64,000 nt of DNA. Source: Streptococcus oralis. GTDB taxonomy: Bacteria; Bacillota; Bacilli; Lactobacillales; Streptococcaceae. The DNA lies in assembly GCF_024399415.1 (NCBI RefSeq), contig NZ_CP029257.1, positions 1,511,501 through 1,575,500 of the forward strand, given 5' to 3'. The position numbers were made by a program, and so were the translations under genes. Below, in pieces: positions 35,950-46,335 of the stretch (position 1 is the first letter of the stretch; the number at the start of each line of letters is the position of its first letter). The notes under the pieces are model-generated. The model was not told the origin of the DNA, did not search any database, and worked only from the letters and a program-made list of their open reading frames with translations.

Positions 35950-37404
35950 ATGGAATGGACAACTGAGCGCCGTTATAGACGCTATGAAGACTGGTCTAAT
36001 GATGAAATCAAGCAAATCAAGGAAAAGATGGCACAATCTCCATGGCATACTCATTACCATGTCGAGCCTAAAATGGGGCTTCTCAATGACCCAAATGGCT
36101 TTTCCTATTTTGATGGTAAATGGATTCTCTTTTACCAAAACTTCCCCTTTGGTGCAGCTCATGGTTTGAAATCTTGGGTGCAGCTTGAAAGTGATGATTT
36201 AGTGCACTTTACAGAAACTGGAGTCAAAGTTTTGCCTGATACTCCATTAGATAGCCACGGGGCCTACTCTGGATCTGCCATGCAGTTTGGCGATCAGTTG
36301 TTCCTATTCTATACTGGAAATGTCCGTGATGAAAACTGGATTCGTCACCCTTACCAGGTTGGTGCTCTTTTGGGAAAAGATGGCAAGATCTCGAAGATTG
36401 ACAAGGTCTTGATTGACCAGCCAGCAGACTCTACCGACCACTTCCGCGACCCACAAATTTTCAACTTTAAGGGGCAATATTATGCTATCGTGGGTGGACA
36501 GGACTTGGAGAAAAAAGGCTTTGTTCGTCTCTACAAGGCTATAGATAATGATTACACCAACTGGCAAGCAGTTGGTGACCTAGACTTTGCCAACGACCGT
36601 ACTGCCTATATGATGGAATGTCCAAATCTGGTCTTTATCGGTGAACAACCTGTACTTCTCTACTGCCCGCAAGGATTGGATAAGAGTGTTCTAGACTATG
36701 ATAATATCTATCCAAACATGTACAAAATCGGGGCTTCTTTTGATCCTGAAAATGCTAAAATGGTAGATGTCTCTCCATTGCAAAATCTAGACTATGGTTT
36801 CGAAGCCTATGCAACGCAAGCCTTCAACGCTCCAGATGGACGTGCATTGTCTGTCAGCTGGCTTGGGCTACCAGATGTAGCCTACCCATCTGATCGTTTT
36901 GACCACCAAGGGACCTTCTCCTTGGTCAAAGAACTCACTATCAAAGATGGCAAACTCTACCAATATCCTGTCTCAGCCGTCAAAGAACTTCGTTCTTCTG
37001 AAGAGGTCTTCTCAAATCGTACTCAAACCAATAACACCTATGAACTGGAGCTCAACTTGGAGGCCAATAGCCAAAGCGAGATTGTCTTGCTCGCTGATAA
37101 AGAAGGCAAGGGGCTTTCAATCAACTTTGACCTTGTCAATGGACAGGTGACAGTGGATCGTAGTCAGGCTGGTGAACAGTATGCTCAAGAATTTGGTACG
37201 ACTCGTTCTTGCCCTATTCATAACCAAGCTACTACTGCCACTATCTTCATCGACAAGTCGGTCTTTGAAATTTTCATCAATAAAGGAGAAAAAGTATTTT
37301 CTGGTCGTGTCTTCCCACATGCGGACCAAAATGGTATCCTCATCAAGTCTGGAAACCCAACTGGAACTTACTATGAATTAGATTATGGTCGCAAAACTAA
37401 CTGA
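35950..37404 (+). CDS. scrB: Sucrose-6-phosphate hydrolase
   Basis: GH32 enzyme that splits sucrose-6-phosphate into glucose-6-phosphate and fructose. The 484 residues contain the nucleophile motif HVEPKMGLLNDPNGF, FRDPQIF (transition-state stabiliser) and the acid/base MMECPNLVF, followed by the C-terminal beta-sandwich (FEIFINKGEKVFSGRVFP). The ATG follows a GGAGG site. The 3' end overlaps scrR by 20 bp. Confidence 0.96.
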   Translation: MEWTTERRYRRYEDWSNDEIKQIKEKMAQSPWHTHYHVEPKMGLLNDPNGFSYFDGKWILFYQNFPFGAAHGLKSWVQLESDDLVHFTETGVKVLPDTPLDSHGAYSGSAMQFGDQLFLFYTGNVRDENWIRHPYQVGALLGKDGKISKIDKVLIDQPADSTDHFRDPQIFNFKGQYYAIVGGQDLEKKGFVRLYKAIDNDYTNWQAVGDLDFANDRTAYMMECPNLVFIGEQPVLLYCPQGLDKSVLDYDNIYPNMYKIGASFDPENAKMVDVSPLQNLDYGFEAYATQAFNAPDGRALSVSWLGLPDVAYPSDRFDHQGTFSLVKELTIKDGKLYQYPVSAVKELRSSEEVFSNRTQTNNTYELELNLEANSQSEIVLLADKEGKGLSINFDLVNGQVTVDRSQAGEQYAQEFGTTRSCPIHNQATTATIFIDKSVFEIFINKGEKVFSGRVFPHADQNGILIKSGNPTGTYYELDYGRKTN

Positions 37405-38350
37405 TGTCGCAAAACTTGCTGGTGTCAGCCCTACTACCGTTTCTCGGGTTATCAATAAAAAAGGTTATCTGTCTGAAAAAACCATTCTCAAGGTCAATGA
37501 AGCCATGAGAGAATTGGGCTATAAGCCCAACAATTTAGCTCGTAGCCTCCAAGGAAAATCAGCTAAGTTGATTGGCTTAATTTTCCCAAATATTTCCAAT
37601 GTTTTCTATGCAGAATTGATTGATAAGTTGGAACACCAACTCTTTAAAAATGGATACAAGACCATCATCTGTAACAGCGAGCACGACTCTAAGAAGGAAC
37701 GGGAGTACATCGAAATGCTAGAGGCCAATCAGGTCGACGGTATCATTTCTGGTAGTCATAACTTGGGAATTGAAGACTACAATCGTGTAACAGCGCCAAT
37801 CATTTCCTTTGACCGAAACTTGTCTCCAGACATTCCTGTTGTCTCCTCTGACAACTACGGTGGCGGGGTTCTCGCTGCCCAAACCTTGGTCAAGACAGGT
37901 GCCCAGTCTATTATCATGATTACAGGGAATGACAATTCCAATTCGCCTACTGGACTGCGTCATGCTGGTTTTGCCTCTGTACTCCCAAAAGCGCCTATTA
38001 TCAATGTTTCGAGTGACTTTTCTCCCGTCAGAAAGGAAATGGAAATCAAGAATATCTTGACTCATCAGAAACCAGATGCTATCTTTGCTTCAGATGATCT
38101 GACAGCCATCTTGGTTATCAAAATAGCTCAGGAACTGGGAATCTCTGTTCCTGAAGAGCTCAAAGTCATCGGCTATGATGGGACCTACTTTATCGAGAAC
38201 TACTACCCTCACCTGACAACGATTAAGCAACCTATGAAAGAGATTGCCCACCTCACTGTCGATCTTCTCTTACAGAAGATTGAAGGCAAAGAGGTCGCGA
38301 CAACCGGTTACTTTTTACCAGTCACCCTATTACCAGGAAAAAGTATTTAA
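37385..38350 (+). CDS. scrR: Sucrose operon repressor (LacI family)
   Basis: Represses scrA/scrK and scrB in the absence of sucrose. The 321 residues comprise the N-terminal LacI helix-turn-helix (KLTDVAKLAGVSPTTVSRVIN), the hinge helix LARSLQGKSAKLIGLIFP and a periplasmic-binding-like sensor domain ending LLPGKSI. It starts inside the end of scrB (20-bp overlap), so the two are translated in a coupled way and ScrR probably controls its own transcription. The two palindromes between scrA and scrB are its likely operators. Confidence 0.93.
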   Translation: MVAKLTDVAKLAGVSPTTVSRVINKKGYLSEKTILKVNEAMRELGYKPNNLARSLQGKSAKLIGLIFPNISNVFYAELIDKLEHQLFKNGYKTIICNSEHDSKKEREYIEMLEANQVDGIISGSHNLGIEDYNRVTAPIISFDRNLSPDIPVVSSDNYGGGVLAAQTLVKTGAQSIIMITGNDNSNSPTGLRHAGFASVLPKAPIINVSSDFSPVRKEMEIKNILTHQKPDAIFASDDLTAILVIKIAQELGISVPEELKVIGYDGTYFIENYYPHLTTIKQPMKEIAHLTVDLLLQKIEGKEVATTGYFLPVTLLPGKSI

Positions 38351-38463
38351 TACTCTTCGAAAATCTCTTCAAACCACGTCAGCTTCCATCTGCAACCTCA
38401 AAACAGTGTTTTGAGCAGCCTGCAGCTAGCTTCCTAGTTTGCTTTTTGATTTTCATTGACTAT
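38350..38463 (+). repeat. BOX element (A and C parts)
   Basis: Starts at the scrR stop with TACTCTTCGAAAATCTCTTC and AAACCACGTCAGCTTCC (boxA-like), continues with ATCTGCAACCTCAAAACAGT, GTTTTGAGCAGCCTGC, GCTAGCTTCCTAGTTTGC and ends TTTGATTTTCATTGA (boxC-like). This is the BOX repeat of S. pneumoniae and its relatives in a short form without obvious boxB copies. Its transcript can fold into a long hairpin (the CTCAAAACAGTGTTTTGAG stem is perfect). Confidence 0.9.
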
Positions 38464-38471
38464 AAACACAA

Positions 38472-38502
38472 GAAAACTCAGACTGATTCGTCTGAGTTTT
38501 TT
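38472..38502. terminator. Bidirectional terminator between scrR and mvaA
   Basis: AAAACTCAGAC and GTCTGAGTTTT form an 11-bp perfect stem around TGATTC, with T runs on both strands, between the convergent scrR/BOX and mvaA. Confidence 0.9.
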
Positions 38503-39775
38503 ATGATCTTAAGTTTTCGAGATAGCGCTGGGCTGTCTCTAAGTTAAAGGTTTTATCTGCGATGAGGCGCTCAACAAGGGGAGCAACCTCTGTCTCACTA
38601 GCACCAGCTAGGAGAGCTAAGGATTTGGCTTGCAATTTCATGTGACCTTGCTGGATGCCCGTACTGACCAAGGCTTTGAGGGCCGCAAAGTTTTGGGCAA
38701 GACCGATAGACACGACAATCTGGGCCAATTCCTTGGCAGAAGGATTCCCTAGTAGTTCATGACTGAGGGCTACACGAGGGTTGAGACCGATAGAGCCGCC
38801 CTTGGTCGCTACCGGCATGGGCAGGGTCATCTCACCGACCAATTCTTCTCTTTCCATGTCCAGCGTCCATTGACTAAGACCTTGATAGCGTCCATCTCGA
38901 CTGGCAAAGGCATGGGCACCAGCTTCGATGGCACGCCAGTCATTACCAGTAGCAATCAAAATGGCATCGATACCGTTAAAAATCCCTTTATTATGAGTAG
39001 CTGCTCGGTAAGGATCAGCCTGCGCAAACTGACTAGCCAAGGATATTTTCTCCGCAATTTCTCGTCCTTGGTCCCTTTGGGGACTCAAGTAGCGAAAGGC
39101 AATACGACAGCTTGCTGTCACCAGAGAATCGGTCGCGTAGTTGGACAAAATTCCCATAAGACTCTGTCCTTGACTGAGTTCTTCTAAGACTGGTTTCAAA
39201 GCTTCCAGCATGGTGTTGAGAATATTGGCTCCCATGGCTTCCTGAGTATCGACATGGAGATAAACAACGAGAAAGTCTGTTTCTCCTTTGATCTGCTCTA
39301 CATGCAAATCACTCGCTCCGCCACCACGTTTGACGATAGAAGGATAGGCTTGATTGGCAAGTTCCAAGAGTTCGGCTTTCTTGCTGGCAATCTTCTCTTG
39401 CGCTTGTTCAGGATCAGCAACTTGATAAAGGGCTACCTGACCAATCATCTGGCGCTGATGAACCTGAGCATTAAAGCCACCTGACCGTTTGATGATTTTA
39501 CTAGCATAGCTGGCCGCAGCAACCACAGACGGTTCTTCTGTCACATAGGGAACTGTGTAGTCCTGACCGTTCACCAAAAGCTCTGGAATGATGGAATAAG
39601 GCAGAGAAAAAGTTCCTACCACATTCTCACTCAGCTGGTCTGCAACTGCCAAGCTGACTTGTTCATCCTGCTCCAGACTGGTTTGCTTTTCAGGACTAAG
39701 GAGCGCCTGAGCTTTCAGTAACTCAAGGCGCTCATGGTATGATTTTTTAGAAAATCCATTCCAACTTATCTTCAT
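38501..39775 (-). CDS. mvaA: Hydroxymethylglutaryl-CoA reductase, class II
   Basis: Converts HMG-CoA to mevalonate for isoprenoid (undecaprenyl) synthesis; streptococci use the mevalonate pathway. The 424 residues show ENVVGTFSLPYSI, TQEAMGANILNTM, NKGIFNGIDAI, PVATKGGSIGLNPR and the late catalytic-histidine region GIQQGHMKLQA. Length fits class II enzymes. Its start is next to the mvaS stop, so the two genes are co-transcribed and nearly overlapping. Confidence 0.95.
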   Translation of the reverse strand: MKISWNGFSKKSYHERLELLKAQALLSPEKQTSLEQDEQVSLAVADQLSENVVGTFSLPYSIIPELLVNGQDYTVPYVTEEPSVVAAASYASKIIKRSGGFNAQVHQRQMIGQVALYQVADPEQAQEKIASKKAELLELANQAYPSIVKRGGGASDLHVEQIKGETDFLVVYLHVDTQEAMGANILNTMLEALKPVLEELSQGQSLMGILSNYATDSLVTASCRIAFRYLSPQRDQGREIAEKISLASQFAQADPYRAATHNKGIFNGIDAILIATGNDWRAIEAGAHAFASRDGRYQGLSQWTLDMEREELVGEMTLPMPVATKGGSIGLNPRVALSHELLGNPSAKELAQIVVSIGLAQNFAALKALVSTGIQQGHMKLQAKSLALLAGASETEVAPLVERLIADKTFNLETAQRYLENLRS

Positions 39776-40947
39776 TATTTTTCAACCTTGCTATATCGGC
39801 GTTGGTGGTCGACAATTTCAACCAAGGCATAGTCTTGATGTTCATAGCCTGCAAATTGGGCTGAGCCAGACTCATCCAACTGCACCTCTTCGAAGAAGAC
39901 TTTTTCATAGTCTACAACAGACAATGCTGTACGTTGTTTGAGTTTACTCAAGCGATCCTTATCAAGGTAAGTTTCATAACCTTCGACCAATTCGCCACTA
40001 AAGAACTCTGAAACCGCGCCACTTCCGTAACTGTAGAGGGCAATTTTATCTCCAGCCTTCAAAGTCTCTGCATTTTCCAAAAGGGAGAGAAGGCCGAGGA
40101 AGAGGGAACCTGTATAGATATTCCCAATCATCTGACTGTAGAGAATGGACTTATCAAAGTTTTCTTGCAAACTATCCTGTTTTTCTTTAGACAAAGTTTT
40201 GTCTATCATCTTGCGCAAACCTTTTAGGGCTAACTTAGGATAAGGCAAGTGGAAGCAGATAGCCGCAAAGTCATCCATAGTCCAATCATAGCGTTTCTTA
40301 TATTCATCCCAAGTCGTTGTCAGGCAATCAAGATACTGTTGGGTCGAGTACATGCCGTTTACATAAGGAGTGCTTGAGTAGTTCGGACGCCAGAAATCCA
40401 TGATGTCACGCGTTTGAGCAACGTTATCATTGTTAAAGGCCATGATGCGCGGATTTTGGGTGATCAACATCGCCACACTTCCAGCACCCTGAGTTGGTTC
40501 GCCCGGAGTTCCCACACCATACTTGGCAATATCACTGGCAATGACCAAAACCTTAGACTCTGGAGAATTTTCTACATGCAACTTGGCATAATGAAGGGCA
40601 GCTGTCGCTCCATAGCAGGCTTCTTTGATTTCAAAGCTACGGGCGAAAGGCTGAATGCCTAATAGACCATGAACAAAGACTGCCGCTGCCTTACTCTGGT
40701 CAATCCCTGACTCAGTCGCCACGATGACCATATCGATTTCTTCTTTTTCTTTGTCTGTTAGAATAGAGTTGCTTGCACTAGCTGCCAAGGTAACAATGTC
40801 CTCAGTCAGTGGCGCAATACTAATTTCATTTAACAAGAGTCCCTTGCTAAATTTTTCGGGGTCAACTCCCCTCGCTTCTGCTAAGTCTTGTAATTTCAAG
40901 ACATATTGACTGGTCGCAAAACCAATCTTATCAATACCGATTGTCAT
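39775..40947 (-). CDS. mvaS: Hydroxymethylglutaryl-CoA synthase
   Basis: Condenses acetyl-CoA and acetoacetyl-CoA to HMG-CoA, the substrate of MvaA. The 390 residues start TIGIDKIGFATSQYVLK; motifs are ATESGIDQSKAAA, the catalytic cysteine in FEIKEACYGATAALH, and the later FHLPYPKLALKGLR histidine segment. The frame opens 14 codons earlier, but AGAGG precedes the ATG at 40947. It directly precedes mvaA. Confidence 0.95.
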   Translation of the reverse strand: MTIGIDKIGFATSQYVLKLQDLAEARGVDPEKFSKGLLLNEISIAPLTEDIVTLAASASNSILTDKEKEEIDMVIVATESGIDQSKAAAVFVHGLLGIQPFARSFEIKEACYGATAALHYAKLHVENSPESKVLVIASDIAKYGVGTPGEPTQGAGSVAMLITQNPRIMAFNNDNVAQTRDIMDFWRPNYSSTPYVNGMYSTQQYLDCLTTTWDEYKKRYDWTMDDFAAICFHLPYPKLALKGLRKMIDKTLSKEKQDSLQENFDKSILYSQMIGNIYTGSLFLGLLSLLENAETLKAGDKIALYSYGSGAVSEFFSGELVEGYETYLDKDRLSKLKQRTALSVVDYEKVFFEEVQLDESGSAQFAGYEHQDYALVEIVDHQRRYSKVEK

Positions 40948-41021
40948 ATTTACCTCTGTTTTTTCATTCATTGTAAAAAATCGTTTCATTCTATTTTATC
41001 ACAAATAGGAACAAAAGAGAG

Positions 41022-41053
41022 AAAAAAGACTTGATTCAACAAATCAAGTCTTT
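41022..41053 (-). terminator. Terminator after the Thr/Ser exporter genes
   Basis: AAAGACTTGATT and AATCAAGTCTTT form a 12-bp perfect stem. The + strand A run gives a T run in the minus-strand transcript. Confidence 0.88.
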
Positions 41054-41065
41054 GCTTTGACTGCA

Positions 41066-41521
41066 TTAGGAAGAGATTCCTCGTTGTTTGCGGATGTAGT
41101 AATAAAGCTTTAGAATTACCGTTCCACTTGCCATTCCAATAGAAATAACAAGGGCTAACATAACCACCAAAGTCGCGCTGGCAATAGCATGGCTGTAATC
41201 GCCTGTCACAAAGAAGGCTGTCGTCCGATAGGATAAATAACCTGGCACCAAGGGGGCAAGAATAGCCAAGACAAAAACCACCGCTGGTGTCTTATAGACA
41301 ATACTTAAAATCTGACTGATGCAAGAGCCAATTACTGCTGCGATAAAGGTCGCGATAATAACATTGGTTGGCTCTTTGAGGACGAGATAGAGGAGCCAAA
41401 CGCCCATTCCCAAAATACCACCAGGTAGAAGCATGGAGCGTTGAACATTCAGTACGATTAAAAAGGTGATAATAGCGAGTAAACTCGCCACTGCTTGGAG
41501 CAAAATACTTGTTAGAGTCAT
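41066..41521 (-). CDS. Threonine/serine exporter, small subunit (ThrE C-terminal-like)
   Basis: 151 residues with four to five membrane segments (LLQAVASLLAIITFLIVL, IIATFIAAVIGS, VFVLAILAPLVPGYLSYR, LVVMLALVISIG). It corresponds to the C-terminal half of ThrE (DUF3815, YjjB-like). The gene starts one base after the stop of the partner that carries the N-terminal half, so the two probably form one split transporter. Confidence 0.82.
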   Translation of the reverse strand: MTLTSILLQAVASLLAIITFLIVLNVQRSMLLPGGILGMGVWLLYLVLKEPTNVIIATFIAAVIGSCISQILSIVYKTPAVVFVLAILAPLVPGYLSYRTTAFFVTGDYSHAIASATLVVMLALVISIGMASGTVILKLYYYIRKQRGISS

Positions 41522-41522
41522 C

Positions 41523-42281
41523 TTATGTCATCAAAACCAGGGCGACTGAAGTGCCGGCCCCTAAAGCGAGGGTAATGAGCAGAGATTCAAACATCTTGCT
41601 CATACCAGAGTTGATATGGTTGGTCATGATATCCCGTACCGCATTTGTCAGAGCAATCCCTGGAACAAAGGGCATGACCGCTCCTGCTATAATCAGGTCT
41701 GCTGTCGAAGGAAATCCTGTATAGCGGGCCCAGAACTGGGCGATCAATCCGAAAACAAAGGCACCCGCAAAGGCCGTTACAAAAGGAATGCGGACAAACT
41801 TCTCGACGTAGAGAGAGAAGGCAAATCCAAATAAAGTCGCAATAGCCGCACCAAAAGCGTCATAAACATTGCCCCCAAACATAATCGAGAAGAAAGGGGC
41901 ACTGAGGGTCGCTGCTACAGTCACTTGGAACTTGGTATAAGGAAGGGGTTGATTGCCGATTTCTTTCAGCTTTTTAAAGGCTGTCGAGAGATCAATCTGC
42001 CCGCCCACAAGCTCCCGTGATACTTGGTTTACATCGCAAACTTTTTCAATGTTATAAGAGGATGAGGTCACCCGTTTCATCCGAGAAATATTGGTATTTT
42101 CAATAGAGAAGAAAATAGCTGCGGGCATGGCAAGAACATTGCAATCCATTATTCCTTGCGAATGGGCAATACGGATCATCGTATCCTCAACCCGATGAAT
42201 CTCTGATCCACTTTTCAGGAGAATGGTTCCTGCTAGCATAATCACATCAATGACGGCATTCAACTCTCTCGATTCGTCCAT
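41523..42281 (-). CDS. Threonine/serine exporter, large subunit (ThrE N-terminal-like)
   Basis: 252 residues of the DUF1212/YjjP family: a cytosolic N-terminal part (IMLAGTILLKSGSEIHRVE, AMPAAIFFSI) and about five membrane segments from about residue 115 (LSAPFFSIMFGGNVYDAFG, FVPGIALTNAVRDIM). Expected to export threonine, serine or related small metabolites with its partner. Directly upstream lies the stkP terminator. Confidence 0.82.
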   Translation of the reverse strand: MDESRELNAVIDVIMLAGTILLKSGSEIHRVEDTMIRIAHSQGIMDCNVLAMPAAIFFSIENTNISRMKRVTSSSYNIEKVCDVNQVSRELVGGQIDLSTAFKKLKEIGNQPLPYTKFQVTVAATLSAPFFSIMFGGNVYDAFGAAIATLFGFAFSLYVEKFVRIPFVTAFAGAFVFGLIAQFWARYTGFPSTADLIIAGAVMPFVPGIALTNAVRDIMTNHINSGMSKMFESLLITLALGAGTSVALVLMT

Positions 42282-42326
42282 TTTCTCCTCCTTTTTCTAC
42301 TCCCTATATTTTATCACAAAATCTTG

Positions 42327-42364
42327 TGAAAAAAAATCTTTGTCATGAAATCATGACAAAGATT
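42327..42364 (-). terminator. Terminator after stkP
   Basis: AATCTTTGTCATGA and TCATGACAAAGATT form a 14-bp stem, and the + strand A run gives eight U residues in the minus-strand transcript. Confidence 0.9.
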
Positions 42365-42367
42365 CGT

Positions 42368-44269
42368 CTAATCTCGAGAACTCTCGTGAGTTCCTTCACT
42401 ATTGGATGAACTGCTAGAAGGAGTATTCCCTTGTTGATTTCCTTGTTGGTTCCCCTGGTTTGGACTTGTAGGAGAACCTTGGTTCCCACGTTGGGCAGGA
42501 TTAGAGGATGAAGTTGATGGTGGTGTTTTTGGTTTGTAGATGGAAAGTTTGATACGCGTACTTGCAAGATCAACCTGTTCTCCTGCTCTTGGCGTTTGAC
42601 TGACAACAGTTCCTTCTGCCGTTCCTTCAGGAGCAGTCGATACTTCAACAACCTCAATATTTGCTTCCTTCACACCGACAATCTGAGTCAAGTTATTCTT
42701 TGTAAACTCGAGACTTGAACCGATGTAGTTCGGCATGCTGACACTAGTCACCTTCTTAGCTACTGTTAAGGTAATCGTAGTGGCTTTTGAGAGATCATAG
42801 GTCGAACCCGAAGCAGGGGTCTGTCTGAGGACGATTCCAGGTTCGCTTTCATTGGATTCTTCCTCTTCCATCTTGATTAGATTTTCAGGAACCTTCTTCT
42901 CCTTGAGTTCAGCTACAACTTCCGTATACTTACGTCCGACATAATTGCTCAATTGGAAGGATTGCTTACCAGAAGAAACAATCAAATTGACCTTGGTTCC
43001 TTCTTTTCGGCCGCTACCAGCTTCTGGATCCGTTCGAATAACTCGTCCTTCTGCTACTGTATCGCTGGCCTCTGACTTTTCTTCACCGGCTTCAAACTTG
43101 GATTTTTTAAGAGCTTCCTTAGCCTCTGCAACAGTTTGTCCGGCTACGTCAGGAATAGGAATCGTTGCTGGTGTTCTTGACAAAATCCAGACCAAAGAGG
43201 CTGCAACCAATAGAAGACTGGCCAAAAGAATCATATAGCGAGCCTTAAACTTCCGTTTCTTGGCAGGCTTTGGCGCTGGAGCTGGCTCTGCGACTGGTTG
43301 AGTTGATTTCTTTGGTTGAGGGCGTTCTTCTTGCGCCGGAGCTTTAGGAATCGATGTCAGTGTACTTTGTGGAACTTTAGGTAAAGTCTTAGTGTCTGCC
43401 TTACTCGCATCGTCAAAGACCAATTTCGGTTCATTCCGACGATTATAAGACAAGCTAGTTGACAAGTCCACATACATTTCTGAAACAGACTGATAACGAT
43501 CTGACAGCTTCTTAGCAGTTGCCTTGATGACAACATTTTCTAAAGCCTGAGGGACAGATGGATTTTCAGCTATGACGGACGGAAGTGGCTTCTGGAAATG
43601 CTGGAGAGCAATCGTAACTGCACTATCCCCATCGTAAGGAATATGACCAGTCAGCATTTCATAGAAGATAATCCCCATTGCATAGATATCACTCTGGAAG
43701 GTCGCTTTAGATCCACGTGCTTGCTCAGGTGACAAATAATGAACAGAGCCTAACATTGAGTTGGTCTGGGTCAGACTAGTCTCCGCAAAGGCTACAGCAA
43801 TCCCAAAGTCCGTGACCTTAGCTGTGCCGTCAGGTGTCAAGAGGATATTTTGAGGTTTCAAATCCCGGTGAACAATTCCTCGAGTATGGGCTAAGCGCAT
43901 GGCCAAGAGGATTTGCCCCATGATCCGAACTGCTTCTTCATTTGAAAGAGGATAGTGTTCTTTGATATAACGCTTGAGGTCAAGGCCTGCTACGTATTCC
44001 ATAGCTAGGTACTGTTGACCATCTTCCTCACCAATATCTGTTATCCGAACGATATGAGGATGGTCCAGATCCGCCATGGCTCTCGCTTCACGCTGGAAAC
44101 GTGCCACAGCAATCGGGTCCGTCTGGTAGTTGGTCCTCAGGACCTTCACTGCAACTTCTTCCCCGTCTAGGATCAAATCCTTGGCCAAGTATACATCTGC
44201 CATGCCTCCTCGACCAATCTGCTTGACAATCCGATACCGCCCGGCAAAAATCTTGCCGATTTGGATCAT
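42368..44269 (-). CDS. stkP: Serine/threonine protein kinase with PASTA domains
   Basis: Membrane kinase that couples cell-wall status to division. The 633 residues comprise a kinase domain (1-270; [10 protein letters not shown], Lys42, HRDLKPQN with Asp136, DFG 154-156, [13 protein letters not shown]), a Pro/Lys-rich juxtamembrane region (300-343), one membrane segment (345-362) and three PASTA repeats (about 368-433, 434-503, 504-578). Pneumococcal StkP has four PASTA repeats and about 659 residues; here the fourth is replaced by a Ser/Asn/Gln-rich tail with [10 protein letters not shown]. It overlaps phpP by 4 bp. Confidence 0.95.
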   Translation of the reverse strand: MIQIGKIFAGRYRIVKQIGRGGMADVYLAKDLILDGEEVAVKVLRTNYQTDPIAVARFQREARAMADLDHPHIVRITDIGEEDGQQYLAMEYVAGLDLKRYIKEHYPLSNEEAVRIMGQILLAMRLAHTRGIVHRDLKPQNILLTPDGTAKVTDFGIAVAFAETSLTQTNSMLGSVHYLSPEQARGSKATFQSDIYAMGIIFYEMLTGHIPYDGDSAVTIALQHFQKPLPSVIAENPSVPQALENVVIKATAKKLSDRYQSVSEMYVDLSTSLSYNRRNEPKLVFDDASKADTKTLPKVPQSTLTSIPKAPAQEERPQPKKSTQPVAEPAPAPKPAKKRKFKARYMILLASLLLVAASLVWILSRTPATIPIPDVAGQTVAEAKEALKKSKFEAGEEKSEASDTVAEGRVIRTDPEAGSGRKEGTKVNLIVSSGKQSFQLSNYVGRKYTEVVAELKEKKVPENLIKMEEEESNESEPGIVLRQTPASGSTYDLSKATTITLTVAKKVTSVSMPNYIGSSLEFTKNNLTQIVGVKEANIEVVEVSTAPEGTAEGTVVSQTPRAGEQVDLASTRIKLSIYKPKTPPSTSSSNPAQRGNQGSPTSPNQGNQQGNQQGNTPSSSSSNSEGTHESSRD

Positions 44270-45006
44270 TCTGCTGCCTCCTCGTTCATGTAAACAAGGG
44301 CAACCGTAATGTTGTCTAAACCTCCTGCATTGTTAGCGAAGCGAATGAGGGTTGCCGCCTTGTCTGCTAGGGAAATATCGCTGGTTACGATATCATAAAT
44401 CTCGCTTGCCGAAATCATATTGGTCAAACCATCACTATTGAGCAAGAGATAATCTCCTGACTCCAGTGTAATCATCCCAAAATCTGGCTGGATTTCATCT
44501 TTTTGTCCGATAGACTGGGTGATGATATTCTTTTGAGGGTGAGTTTCTGCTTCTTCTGGAGTCAATTGACCAGCCTTGAGCAATTCATTAACCAAGGAAT
44601 GGTCACTCGTCAACTGGTGGTATTCTTCTCCACGAATCAAACCGATACGAGAATCTCCAATATGAGCATAGATGGCTTGGTTGTCAATAAACGCAACAGC
44701 TTCTAGCGTTGTTCCCATACCTCTGTAGGCTTCGTCCTGACCTAGTTGATGAATTTTTTGATTTTCAATCTCCAGGTAGTGGGCAAACCACTCACGAACT
44801 TCATTGACTGAGTCAATTTGGGTATCCACCCAAGCCACACCAAGGTCTGTTACCGCCATCTCACTAGCGATATTTCCTGCACGGTGCCCTCCCATCCCGT
44901 CAGCCAAGATGATCATAGTGCGTCCTGCTCGGTTGACAAAGTGATTGACATAGTCCTGATTATTTGTCCGTTTCTGACCAACATCTGTTAATAATGCTAT
45001 TTCCAT
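44266..45006 (-). CDS. phpP: PP2C-type protein phosphatase
   Basis: Metal-dependent Ser/Thr phosphatase that reverses StkP phosphorylation. The 246 residues contain the PP2C motifs: [74 protein letters not shown] and [11 protein letters not shown]. Complete metal-coordinating aspartates are visible. The gene overlaps stkP by 4 bp, the usual coupled kinase/phosphatase pair, and follows rsmB by 15 bp. Confidence 0.96.
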   Translation of the reverse strand: MEIALLTDVGQKRTNNQDYVNHFVNRAGRTMIILADGMGGHRAGNIASEMAVTDLGVAWVDTQIDSVNEVREWFAHYLEIENQKIHQLGQDEAYRGMGTTLEAVAFIDNQAIYAHIGDSRIGLIRGEEYHQLTSDHSLVNELLKAGQLTPEEAETHPQKNIITQSIGQKDEIQPDFGMITLESGDYLLLNSDGLTNMISASEIYDIVTSDISLADKAATLIRFANNAGGLDNITVALVYMNEEAAE

Positions 45007-45021
45007 TGTGTCAGTTCCTTC

Positions 45022-46335
45022 CTATTCTGATATCTTGCGAAATTGGCTGATAAAGAATCCATCACTTCCATACAATTCAGGAGTGATCAGGATGCAGCCA
45101 TCTTTCAGGATATCCTTGCATTCGTGTTCTAGTTTAACCTGCTCGAACTCGGGATGACTTTCTAAAAACGCCTCAACGACTTGAAAGTTCTCCTCAGAGA
45201 CAATAGTACAGGTACTATAAGTTATTATACCACCTTTTCGTAGCGTTTGACAAACACTACCTAATATTTCCAGCTGAATTTCCTGTAAGGACGTGAAATC
45301 TGCCGTTTCTTTATTGTATTTGATGTCTGGTTTGCGGCGTAAAAGTCCAATTCCAGAACAGGGAGCATCTACTAAAATCTTATCAAAAGAGTCCCGACCG
45401 AAAAACTCATGCACTTTTCTGGCATCCAATTTTTGCGTTTGCACTTGATCTGCTACTCCTAAACGCTCCGCATTTTCTTGGATCAAGTCCAACTTATGAT
45501 CATAAAGATCCAAAGCCGTCACCTTACCGGATGTGAGGTAAGAGGCCATATGGGCTGTTTTCCCACCCGGAGCAGCACAGGCATCCAGGACCTGTTCATG
45601 GCCTTGTAGATCAAGAGTCGGAGCAACCAGTTGACTGGACTCGTCTTGGATGGTTATAGCCCCTTCTGCGAACAAATCATGTCCTGCAAAGTGGCCTTGC
45701 TCCTTGACCAGACCAGTGGCCGCCAAAGGGGAATCGGTCGCTTCTAACAAAGCTTTGATTTCCTCTTTTCGGCTCAAATCAGCTACACGGATACTGGCTT
45801 TGTTGCGCACCAAGAGACTTTTAAAGATGGCTTGTGCTCGCTCTTCACCGTATTCTTCCTTGAGTTTAGACACGAGCCAAACTGGGAGAGAATAAGCAAT
45901 GGAATCACGCTTGTTTTTGCGTTTGATACTGTCAATGTCTGGCCAGCCTTCTCGCAAGATACGACGAAGGACGGCGTTGACTAATTTCTCACTGCCTTTT
46001 TTACGGGCTTTTGCTAGCTCTACCGCTTCATTGACTACAGCGTGACTAGGAATCTTATCCAGATACCGAAGTTGGTAGGCGCTCAGGAGGAGCAGAATAT
46101 AGAGCCAGTTATCTAGCTTATCTCGGTCTTCGATAAAGTGGGACAGGTACCATTCCAGAGTGAGTTTTCGGGCTACCGTTCCGTAAACAATCTCTGTCAC
46201 CAAGCCCTTGTCTGCTGCTGAGAGTTGACTCCCTTTGAGGTGTTTATTTAAAGCAATATTGGAGTATGCTTGATTGACAAAAACATCCTCTAACACTGCT
46301 AGAGCTAGATTTCTAGCCGTTTCTACTTTAGTCAC
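45022..46335 (-). CDS. rsmB: 16S rRNA (cytosine-967-C5) methyltransferase
   Basis: The 437 residues have an N-terminal NusB-like helical domain (about 1-140, [13 protein letters not shown]) and a Rossmann methyltransferase domain with [16 protein letters not shown] (SAM), [15 protein letters not shown] and [13 protein letters not shown] holding the two catalytic cysteines. A GTG at 46335 overlaps the fmt stop (GTGACTAA, 8 bp), and I take it as start. Part of the priA-fmt-rsmB-phpP-stkP unit conserved in Firmicutes. Confidence 0.95.
   Translation of the reverse strand: MTKVETARNLALAVLEDVFVNQAYSNIALNKHLKGSQLSAADKGLVTEIVYGTVARKLTLEWYLSHFIEDRDKLDNWLYILLLLSAYQLRYLDKIPSHAVVNEAVELAKARKKGSEKLVNAVLRRILREGWPDIDSIKRKNKRDSIAYSLPVWLVSKLKEEYGEERAQAIFKSLLVRNKASIRVADLSRKEEIKALLEATDSPLAATGLVKEQGHFAGHDLFAEGAITIQDESSQLVAPTLDLQGHEQVLDACAAPGGKTAHMASYLTSGKVTALDLYDHKLDLIQENAERLGVADQVQTQKLDARKVHEFFGRDSFDKILVDAPCSGIGLLRRKPDIKYNKETADFTSLQEIQLEILGSVCQTLRKGGIITYSTCTIVSEENFQVVEAFLESHPEFEQVKLEHECKDILKDGCILITPELYGSDGFFISQFRKISE

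Noticed and set aside
43560..43600. GACGGACGG motif inside stkP
   Set aside because: Encodes the kinase segment [11 protein letters not shown]; no terminal repeats or hairpins nearby.
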